DNA from: Bacteroidales bacterium
GTDB taxonomy: Bacteria > Bacteroidota > Bacteroidia > Bacteroidales > NBLH01
Direction: 5' to 3'
Assembly (NCBI GenBank): GCA_027083715.1
Contig: JALWNR010000177.1
Span: 1 to 6,309 of the forward strand
DNA: 6,309 nt
Program-made: the position numbers and the translations under genes
The notes under the pieces: model-generated
Databases searched by the model: none
What the model saw: only the letters and a program-made list of their open reading frames with translations
What the model was told of the DNA's origin: nothing
Shown here: piece by piece, positions 1 through 6,309 of the stretch
Position numbering within the stretch: position 1 is the stretch's first letter
Layout: each line of letters opens with the position of its first letter

Positions 1-2150
1 TGGGAATTAATGCCCAGTATGCAAGTTTGAGTCGTCCGGAAATATTTCTATTGGAAGATAAGGCGGGTTCATACGATATTCAAAAAATTTTATCACCTGA
101 TATTTCAAAAAAATTTGAGCCTGCTAAAACGGAAATACCTTCATTTGCATTTACCAAATCGGTAATATGGTGTAAAATAAAAGTAAAAAAAACAACAGCG
201 GAAGACTTATACTTGGATGTTCGTCCGCGAATTTTAAATACTGTGGTATTATACACCATTTATAAAGATGGGCATATTGACAGTGTTTTGCGAGGAACTA
301 TGCATAGAGTTCCGCCGGGAGAGCAAGGCGGTGAATTTTTGTTTCATTTATCGCCTGATGCTACAGCCTATTACCTGAAAATAAAAACCAATACTCGCTT
401 ATTTGTTAATTTAACACTATTAACAAAAGAAAATATTATCAGCAAAAGGCAAAGTTTTACAATAAACGGTATTTATGCAGGAATTTTGTTAATGATTTTT
501 ATTTATAATTTATTCCTTTTTTTTAGTTCTTCCGATAAAATATATTTTTACTATTTACTGCATCTTTCGGCAACATTTATTAATTTTCTTTACCTATCAG
601 GTATAGGGAATAAATTTATCTGGACCAATCAGCTCTGGATAAACCATTATTTTATTACAATAATGAGCTTCGGGTTTATATTTTCCTGTTTATTCACGAT
701 TAAATTTTTAGATACAAAACATCATTCAGAGCCTTTACATAAGGGAATGCTAATATCAATCAGTCTTTTAGTGATTGTTGGGCTTATTGATTTATTTGGC
801 TATCACCTGTTTGCTGTTCAGTTGTTAAATATATTTGGCTTTTTAATTATTCTGTTTACCATATTTGTTTCAATAATAATTCTCAAAGACGGATATAAGC
901 CTGCCGGTATTTTTTTATCAGCTTGGATGTTTTATTTTATAGGTACATCCATACAAGTATTGCAAGGATTAGATATCTTCCCTACAACCCTGTTAACTTC
1001 AAACGGAATGTTGATTGGTTCTGTTTTTGAATTAACATTGCTTTCATTATCAATAGGTTACAAGATAAATTTTTTGAAAGAGCAAATGCGTTTAGCTGCC
1101 ATTAATGAACAAAAAGCACTAAACGAAAAAGAAAAATTAATGAAAGAGGAAAGCAAAAGGCTTGAACTTTTGGCTGCCGAACAATCAAGGCAAATACAAG
1201 AAAAAAACGATCGATTAAAAAAACAATATAAGGATATCATAGAAAAAAATAAAAGAATAAGAAAACAAAACGAAATACTTCAACAAGTACATCACCTACT
1301 TGAATCAAAAAATAAAATTATTGAAGAACAACATAAACAACTTATTTATCATAAAAACAATTTAGAAGATATTATTTCAAAACGAACCATTGAACTGCAA
1401 AAAACTGTTGTTAAAGCAAAAGAAGCCGATGAAATTAAAACAGCCTTTTTGCGTAATGTATCGCATGAAATTCGTACACCAATGAATGCAATAGCCGGAT
1501 TTGCCGGACTACTTTTAAATATAGATCCTGCCGATCATCGAAATACTTATTATAAAAATATAATTTTTAAAAATGCTGAAAATTTATTGAATTTAATAGA
1601 GAGTATTATTGATCTTTCAAAAATCCAAACTAATGAGCTTGAATTAAAAAAAGTTAAATTTCGTTTAAAGAAAATATTTAATGGCTTATACGATGTTTTT
1701 ATAAAAAAAATTAAGGAACAAAATAAATTTTTTGTATCCTTAAAAGTCAGTATTCCTGAAAATGATGATTTAATTGTATTTATGGATTACAACAGACTGT
1801 GGCAGGTAATATACCACTTGTTGGATAATGCCGTTAAATATACAGATACAGGTTTTATCGATTTTGGATATAAAGAAAACAAAGACGGACAGCTTGAAAT
1901 TACTGTAAAAGATAGTGGCAAAGGAATTTCAAGCACCAATATTAAAGCAGTTTTTGAGCAGTTCAGAAAAACCAATAAAGATATTAACAAACTGTATTCG
2001 GGTACAGGACTAGGTTTGTCATTAGTTAAAGGACTGGTAAAAATAATGAATGGCACAATTACTGTGAGAAGTTTAACATTAGAAGAAGCCAAGGGTGAAA
2101 ATCCGGGAACTACATTTACCTTATTATTTGATATGGTTATCGTAAAATAA
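1..2150 (+). CDS. 7TMR-DISM sensor histidine kinase, 5' partial
   Basis: Membrane sensor kinase of a two-component system. The frame is open to the left edge (first full codon at 3). The visible upstream residues GINAQYAS resemble the end of a signal peptide, so the true start lies outside the window and the TTG at 27 is not a credible start. Residues below count from that TTG codon. About 5-133 fit a 7TMR-DISMED2 periplasmic sensor domain. About 148-345 hold seven hydrophobic helices (7TMR-DISM_7TM). About 350-470 is a long, charged coiled coil rich in Lys, Glu and Gln. The HisKA box is SHEIRTP with phospho-acceptor H480 (codon 1464-1466). The ATPase domain shows LLDNAVKY (N601), DSGKG (629-633), an F-box around 643-646 and GTGLGL (659-664). 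The first N-box position is His597 rather than the usual Asn. There is no receiver domain, so this is a classical, not hybrid, kinase. The ligand is unknown; DISMED2 resembles carbohydrate-binding folds. It stops 3 bases before the next kinase, suggesting an operon. Family call is firm; signal and partner are not determinable. Confidence 0.93.
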   Translation, partial: GINAQYASLSRPEIFLLEDKAGSYDIQKILSPDISKKFEPAKTEIPSFAFTKSVIWCKIKVKKTTAEDLYLDVRPRILNTVVLYTIYKDGHIDSVLRGTMHRVPPGEQGGEFLFHLSPDATAYYLKIKTNTRLFVNLTLLTKENIISKRQSFTINGIYAGILLMIFIYNLFLFFSSSDKIYFYYLLHLSATFINFLYLSGIGNKFIWTNQLWINHYFITIMSFGFIFSCLFTIKFLDTKHHSEPLHKGMLISISLLVIVGLIDLFGYHLFAVQLLNIFGFLIILFTIFVSIIILKDGYKPAGIFLSAWMFYFIGTSIQVLQGLDIFPTTLLTSNGMLIGSVFELTLLSLSIGYKINFLKEQMRLAAINEQKALNEKEKLMKEESKRLELLAAEQSRQIQEKNDRLKKQYKDIIEKNKRIRKQNEILQQVHHLLESKNKIIEEQHKQLIYHKNNLEDIISKRTIELQKTVVKAKEADEIKTAFLRNVSHEIRTPMNAIAGFAGLLLNIDPADHRNTYYKNIIFKNAENLLNLIESIIDLSKIQTNELELKKVKFRLKKIFNGLYDVFIKKIKEQNKFFVSLKVSIPENDDLIVFMDYNRLWQVIYHLLDNAVKYTDTGFIDFGYKENKDGQLEITVKDSGKGISSTNIKAVFEQFRKTNKDINKLYSGTGLGLSLVKGLVKIMNGTITVRSLTLEEAKGENPGTTFTLLFDMVIVK

Positions 2151-2153
2151 AGT

Positions 2154-4787
2154 ATGATTAACAAAATTAAAATATTATTTTTATTTATTATATGTGCAGA
2201 AGTTTTATCTTTTTCTCAAAATAAATATGAGTGGCTATTATTGCCTGATTCAGTAATAAATGCGCCTGAAATTGTTCGGTTTATTGATAAACAAACACTT
2301 AATACAGATTTATCGCAAAATAATTTATTTACTGAAATTGGCGATGAATTAACAATGGCAATTTTACGAAATGACAGCCTTGAAATAATGTTGGCTTATT
2401 ATTATTTAGCTAGATTATATGCTCTTGATGGCAATTATTCTGAATCATTAAAAAACTATCAAAATGCAGTAAAAGCCTTAAACAAAAACAAATATCCCGG
2501 GCTTGAAGGAGTTTTTTACAGCAGGATAGGTATTTCTTTTGAAAATATGTTTAGTTATGACAATGCCTTGCTGTGTTTTAATAAATCTTTAAAAATCAGA
2601 CAAAAAATTAATGATACGATTGGGATAATTAATGTTCATAATTTTATGGGTAGGGTTTATAAAAAATTAGGTAAATATGATTTGGCTTTTGAATATTTCA
2701 CCAAAGCGTTAAATGCGATACCCGATTCATCAAAACAGGAAATGAAAGCGTTTACCTATGTAAACCTGGGTTTGATGTTTAGTGAAACAGGCGATTATAA
2801 CTATGCCGAAAAATACCTCAAAGATGCATTAGAAATTCGGAAAAAATTAAACTTGGAGAAATATGTAGCACATACTTATTTCCGTTTAGCCGGTCTTTTT
2901 TCAAAAAAAGAAGAATTTGATAAGGCAATTGAATATAGCCTGAAAGCCATGTCTATTTACGATAAAAATAAGATTACAAAACAATTACCTGCGTTATATA
3001 ATTTTTTAGGTATGTGCTATCTGAAAAAAAATGAGCACAATAAAGCAAAAAGCTTTTTAAATAATGCCAAACAATTGGCAAAACAGTATAATGCAAAAGT
3101 TGTTTTAGCCAGAAACGCCTTAAATTTTGGACAGTATTATGCTTTACATGAAGATTACGAAACGGCTATTATACATTTCAAAGAAGCAATTAGCCGGGCT
3201 GAAAAATTACATCGAAACGGTTTGCTTGCTGAGGCTAACCAAAAAATAGCAGACGCTTATTTTAAAACGAACCGGTTTAAAGAAGCTTATTTAGCAAAAG
3301 AGAAGTATGAACAATTGTATAAAAATATGTTTAATGCTGATTTTGCAAAAAAAGTTGCAGATTTTGCAAGTATGGAAAAACTGGAGAAATTAAGTCTTAT
3401 TTATGAATTTGAACGTAAAGAAGAGGAAATTAAACAAGCAGCCGAAATACACCGTGAAATTTTGATTCGGAATGTTTTTATTGCAGTAAGTTTGTTTTTT
3501 ATACTTTTTGCATTAATACTTTTTTATCAAATAAGGCAAAAGTCAAGAATAAATAAAGACCTGAAAAAATCAAAAGAGCTTGTTGAAAAAAAACAAGGAC
3601 AAATATTAAAACAACGAAATGTTTTGATAAAACAAAAACAAGAACTTACTGAAACCTTAAATAATATTATTATCCTAAAAAAAGCCATCGAACAAAGTTC
3701 CAGTACAATTGTTATTACTGATGCTGATGGTAATATTGAATACGTAAATCCTAAATTTGTTAAAACAACCGGATATACATTGGAAGAGGTAAAAGGAAAA
3801 AATCCGCGAATTTTAAGTTCAGGCAAAAAATCCGAAATTTTTTACAAAGAGCTATGGGAGACCATACTTACAGGAAAGGAGTGGCGTGGCGAATTTGAAA
3901 ATCTTCGTAAAGACGGAAAATTGTTTACTGAACATGCTGCAATATCATCAGTTAAAGACGAAAACGGACAAATTACACATTTTATTGCGGTTAAAGATGA
4001 TATTACAGAGCAACAAAAAATCTTATCAGAGCTGGAAAAACTTACTGCAGTGCAAACAAAAGTGTTTTCAATTATTGGTCATGACTTAAGAAGTCCGTTG
4101 GGCTCGATAAAATCAATTTTAGAGTTTCTTATTGAAAAAGACTATGTTCAAGAAAATGATGAGCTTTCTAAAATTATGGGAATGATTCTAAAAAGTATTG
4201 TTTCCATTAGTTTCCTTTCCGAGAATTTACTGAATTGGGGTGCCAATTGGTTAAAAGACAATGACCCTTTGCAAAAAGAGTTTATTATTAATGATTTAGT
4301 TCATGAAAATATTGACGTTTTACAAAATGCTGCCGAAGGGAAAAATATTAAACTGAATGCAAAGCTTGATGAGAAATTGAGTGTATATGCCGATCCCGAA
4401 ATGATTAGTATTGTCATCAGAAACCTGATAGCTAATGCTGTTAAATTTACTCCTGTAAACGGAGAAGTAATAATTTACGGGAAAAAAATTGCAAACAATA
4501 GAGTTGAAATATCCGTTAAAGATACCGGAGTGGGGATAAAAAATGATATTATTCCTTTATTGTTGGATGAATATAATTTATTCACCACTCCCGGTACCGA
4601 GCGTGAAAAAGGTTCCGGTTTAGGGCTTTCTATTTGCGTTCAGTTTATCAAGCGCAATAATGGAGAATTTAATATTGAAAGTATTGTAGGGAAAGGTTCT
4701 GTTTTTAAATTTACATTACCCTCAAAATTAGGTGATAAACCTAAGGTTTCCAGTTCCAAACTCGAATCAACTCAGGAAATGACTTAG
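2154..4787 (+). CDS. TPR-PAS sensor histidine kinase
   Basis: Second membrane histidine kinase, 877 residues, complete. ATG at 2154 follows the previous stop by 3 bases and begins a convincing signal peptide: Lys-containing n-region, hydrophobic core about 7-20, likely cleavage near FSQ (20-22). About eight TPR-like helix pairs span roughly 80-391 (starts near 82, 118, 158, 197, 237, 279, 319, 359). A single membrane helix lies at about 437-460, placing the TPR array in the periplasm and the rest in the cytoplasm. A coiled coil follows (about 461-510), then a PAS/PAC domain (about 512-622) with NPKFVKTTGY and a C-terminal KDDITEQ. HisKA has IGHDLRSP with phospho-acceptor H643 (codon 4080-4082). 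The ATPase domain shows NLIANAVKF (757-765), DTGVG (790-794), an F-box-like NLFTTPGT (808-815) and GSGLGL (820-825). The fold ends near 857; the last 20 residues form a polar tail, of which 863-877 overlap the convergent gene. There is no receiver or DNA-binding domain. The periplasmic TPRs probably bind a protein or peptide partner (inference). Probably co-transcribed with the upstream kinase. Confidence 0.95.
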   Translation: MINKIKILFLFIICAEVLSFSQNKYEWLLLPDSVINAPEIVRFIDKQTLNTDLSQNNLFTEIGDELTMAILRNDSLEIMLAYYYLARLYALDGNYSESLKNYQNAVKALNKNKYPGLEGVFYSRIGISFENMFSYDNALLCFNKSLKIRQKINDTIGIINVHNFMGRVYKKLGKYDLAFEYFTKALNAIPDSSKQEMKAFTYVNLGLMFSETGDYNYAEKYLKDALEIRKKLNLEKYVAHTYFRLAGLFSKKEEFDKAIEYSLKAMSIYDKNKITKQLPALYNFLGMCYLKKNEHNKAKSFLNNAKQLAKQYNAKVVLARNALNFGQYYALHEDYETAIIHFKEAISRAEKLHRNGLLAEANQKIADAYFKTNRFKEAYLAKEKYEQLYKNMFNADFAKKVADFASMEKLEKLSLIYEFERKEEEIKQAAEIHREILIRNVFIAVSLFFILFALILFYQIRQKSRINKDLKKSKELVEKKQGQILKQRNVLIKQKQELTETLNNIIILKKAIEQSSSTIVITDADGNIEYVNPKFVKTTGYTLEEVKGKNPRILSSGKKSEIFYKELWETILTGKEWRGEFENLRKDGKLFTEHAAISSVKDENGQITHFIAVKDDITEQQKILSELEKLTAVQTKVFSIIGHDLRSPLGSIKSILEFLIEKDYVQENDELSKIMGMILKSIVSISFLSENLLNWGANWLKDNDPLQKEFIINDLVHENIDVLQNAAEGKNIKLNAKLDEKLSVYADPEMISIVIRNLIANAVKFTPVNGEVIIYGKKIANNRVEISVKDTGVGIKNDIIPLLLDEYNLFTTPGTEREKGSGLGLSICVQFIKRNNGEFNIESIVGKGSVFKFTLPSKLGDKPKVSSSKLESTQEMT
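4728..4744 (-). terminator. weak hairpin, possible terminator of flavoprotein gene
   Basis: A perfect 6-base inverted repeat (TTAGGT / ACCTAA) flanks a 5-base loop and overlaps the flavoprotein stop codon (4741-4743). Read on the minus strand, the stem is followed at once by TTTT, as in a short intrinsic terminator. On the plus strand no T-run follows, so it would not terminate the kinase transcript. The stem is short with only two G-C pairs, so it may be chance or too weak to act. It lies inside the C-terminal coding part of the TPR-PAS kinase. Confidence 0.3.
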
Positions 4788-6222
4788 CCTTAAAAACCGA
4801 TTTGTTTTGTAAAATACGTAAACACTCTTGAATACCCTCTGTAATACTTGGATGAGGATGAACCACCCGCATTACGTCATTCAAACTGTTTCCTTGATTA
4901 ATTAAATGTGCAATTGAAACTATAAATGCTGATGCTTGTGGTCCGGCAGCACGCATACCCAGTATTTTTTCTTCTTTATCATCGCTAACAATGATTTTTA
5001 CAAAACCTTTGGTATTTCTCATAGCAATAGCTCTACTTACAAGCTCATTTGAGTAATAGGCTGCTTTATAAGCTATACCGGCTTTTTGTGCCTGTTTTTC
5101 GTTCATTCCCACTGCTGCAACTTCTGGCTTAAAAAACATCAGTGTGGACATATTGGAATAATCCAAAGGGTACCGGTTTTTATTAATCATTGCTTTTGAT
5201 GCATACCTGCCTTGAAGCTCAGCTACACTAACCAATTGTGCATAGCCCGTAACATCACCTGCTGCGTATATATTATTTACTCCACTACTGTTTTTTAACA
5301 AACAGTTATCTTCTATCTCTAAAAACCCTCTTTCGTTGAGTGTAATTCCAATATTTTCCAAACCAAGATTCTTTGTATTAGGAACTCTACCGATTGAAAT
5401 CAACGCTGCATCTACTTCCAAAACTTTACTATGACCATCGGCATAATCTAAAACCACTTCAAGATAGTCTTTATGTTTTTTTATAGTGCGCAAATTAGCA
5501 GTATGATGAATAATTACTCCGTTATTTTCCAAGTTTTTAGATACAAAATCACTTACATCATCATCTTCAAAAGGAATAACTCTATGAGCACGGTCTAAAA
5601 GATGTACCTCGGTTTGTTTAAAATTTGAAAATATGGTGGCAAACTCTGTCCCAATAATTCCGGAACCTATAATAATTAAGCGTTCAGGAAATTTTTTCAT
5701 ATTTAAAATTCCATCCGAATCAAAAACTCGTTCCTGATCTACTTTAATTCCGGGATATTCGCGTGGTTTTGAGCCGGTAGCAATAACAAAATAATCTGCC
5801 GACAGTAATTCTTTTTCACCGGTATTTTTTAAAACCTCAATTTCCCGATTATTTAAAAACCGGGCATGTCCATGTTTTAGGCTTAGGCTGCCATTTTCAT
5901 TTTTTTGCCTTGAAAATGTTTCAATTTGCGAAAGCATTTGCAATTGTTTCGTTTTCGCAGCGGCAATCGTACTTTTTCTTACTTTTTGAAAATCAACAAT
6001 TAAGCCCGAAGCCCGAAAACCGCGGTCAATAGATGCTGCCACAGAATAATCGTGCGATAGTTCCCAAAGTGTTTTTGAGCTTAAAGCTCCATTCATTACG
6101 CCTGCACCTCCAAGCTCTTTTGCCTCAATAATACATACATTTTTAGAAAAATCTAAGGCCCTAACGGCAGCTGTATATCCGGCGGGTCCGCTACCAATAA
6201 CTACTACATCAAAATGTTCCAC
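4741..6222 (-). CDS. FAD/NAD(P)-dependent oxidoreductase, Cys-less Lpd/SthA-like
   Basis: Predicted cytoplasmic flavoprotein of 493 residues, the usual length for class I pyridine nucleotide-disulfide oxidoreductases. The N-terminal FAD motif is VIGSGPAG (8-15); ATGS (148-151) and the second FAD motif AAGDVTGYAQL (320-330) are present. The NAD(P) Rossmann motif is GSGIIGTE (186-193). Asp210 at the end of the following strand suggests NADH over NADPH, but nearby Arg211 and Arg214 make this uncertain. The dimerization domain (about 355-470) ends with HPHPSITE, keeping the family's His457/Glu462 pair. The redox motif, normally GGTCxNxGCxPSK, reads GGAGVMNGALSSK (38-50): both cysteines are replaced (Gly41, Ala46), so lipoamide or other disulfide reduction through that pair should be impossible. 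VFDSDGIL (167-173 region) and the GDVTGYAQL stretch recall the soluble transhydrogenase SthA, which has only one of the two cysteines. The substrate is unknown: a diaphorase, transhydrogenase or other NAD(P)H-linked activity is possible. The start is a GTG at 6220-6222; upstream in frame there is no ATG/GTG/TTG before a TAA at 6238-6240, so this start is forced. No clear Shine-Dalgarno sequence precedes it. Confidence 0.92.
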   Translation of the reverse strand: MEHFDVVVIGSGPAGYTAAVRALDFSKNVCIIEAKELGGAGVMNGALSSKTLWELSHDYSVAASIDRGFRASGLIVDFQKVRKSTIAAAKTKQLQMLSQIETFSRQKNENGSLSLKHGHARFLNNREIEVLKNTGEKELLSADYFVIATGSKPREYPGIKVDQERVFDSDGILNMKKFPERLIIIGSGIIGTEFATIFSNFKQTEVHLLDRAHRVIPFEDDDVSDFVSKNLENNGVIIHHTANLRTIKKHKDYLEVVLDYADGHSKVLEVDAALISIGRVPNTKNLGLENIGITLNERGFLEIEDNCLLKNSSGVNNIYAAGDVTGYAQLVSVAELQGRYASKAMINKNRYPLDYSNMSTLMFFKPEVAAVGMNEKQAQKAGIAYKAAYYSNELVSRAIAMRNTKGFVKIIVSDDKEEKILGMRAAGPQASAFIVSIAHLINQGNSLNDVMRVVHPHPSITEGIQECLRILQNKSVFKAKSFPELIRVWNWKP

Positions 6223-6309
6223 TTTTATTTGTATATTTTAATTTTTTTTAACTTAATTTAACAAATATTCTTAAATCTGATATTAAATTATTGATTATGT
6301 GATAAATAT
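6223..6309 (-). promoter_or_regulatory. AT-rich leader and probable promoter region of flavoprotein gene
   Basis: This 87-base stretch upstream of the GTG start has no gene and is almost entirely A and T. It must hold at least the 5' leader and probably the promoter, since no other minus-strand gene is visible to its right. Read on the minus strand, AATATTTG (6262-6269) matches the Bacteroidota -7 consensus TAnnTTTG at five of six fixed positions and would give a leader of roughly 30 bases. No convincing -33 TTTG partner sits at the right distance, so the exact promoter is a guess. The bases before the GTG are A-rich (AATAAAA), as is common for Bacteroidota starts lacking a Shine-Dalgarno sequence. 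Confidence 0.3.

Noticed and set aside
1058..1240. 60-codon minus-strand reading frame
   Set aside because: It is the complement of the Lys/Glu-rich coiled-coil codons of the first kinase; Ser/Phe/Cys-rich low-complexity product with no domain.
1195..1320. A-runs of 6-7 bases as programmed frameshift or slippage sites
   Set aside because: The reading frame continues intact through them, and they are explained by AAA/GAA codon use in an AT-rich coiled coil.
1787..2164. 125-codon minus-strand reading frame
   Set aside because: It lies antisense to the conserved ATPase domain of the first kinase, and its product has no recognizable motif.
2187..2195. Possible lipobox in the second kinase (Cys14 in FIICAE)
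   Set aside because: The residue before Cys is Ile, not Gly, Ala or Ser, and a normal type I cleavage site follows at FSQ; a protein with a later membrane helix also does not need a lipid anchor.
3527..4089. Minus-strand frame 3527-3826 and plus-strand frame 3886-4089
   Set aside because: Both are shadows within the coiled-coil, PAS and HisKA coding region of the second kinase, whose own frame shows clear domains.
4741..6222. Naming the flavoprotein lpdA or sthA
   Set aside because: Both lipoamide-reducing cysteines are absent, and SthA similarity is only partial (the C-terminal HPHPSITE is Lpd-like), so no gene symbol is justified.
1..6309. Novel defence or mobile system, CRISPR, tRNA or rRNA
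   Set aside because: No repeat array, transposase, terminal inverted repeats, nuclease or RNA gene pattern was seen; the contents are two signalling kinases and one flavoprotein.

Overview
The window holds one 5'-truncated gene and two complete genes. It is strongly AT-rich. The starts show no clear Shine-Dalgarno sequence, and the protein architectures (7TMR-DISM histidine kinase, periplasmic-TPR histidine kinase with an HDLRSP box) are typical of Bacteroidota. The phylum assignment is inferred from style, not from a marker gene; no finer assignment is supported.

Layout: positions 1-2150 (+) encode a 7TMR-DISM sensor histidine kinase whose start and most of whose signal peptide lie left of the window. 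After a 3-base gap, 2154-4787 (+) encodes a second membrane histidine kinase: signal peptide, about eight TPRs in the periplasm, one membrane helix, a coiled coil, a PAS domain, then the kinase core. On the opposite strand, 4741-6222 (-) encodes a flavoprotein of the dihydrolipoamide dehydrogenase / soluble transhydrogenase superfamily. It converges on the second kinase, and the two coding ends overlap by 47 bases. The last 87 bases (6223-6309) are very AT-rich, contain no gene, and should carry the flavoprotein's leader and promoter.

The two kinases are almost certainly co-transcribed and probably translationally coupled. They sense through quite different modules, and neither has a receiver or DNA-binding output domain in the window. 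Their partner response regulator must be encoded elsewhere, possibly upstream of position 1. The flavoprotein is a separate transcription unit with no obvious functional link to the kinases.

The most notable observation is that the flavoprotein lacks both redox cysteines of the class I disulfide oxidoreductase motif (Gly and Ala instead), yet keeps the C-terminal His-Glu pair. It should not be annotated as a working lipoamide dehydrogenase. I found no RNA genes, mobile elements, CRISPR arrays or clear novel multi-gene system.
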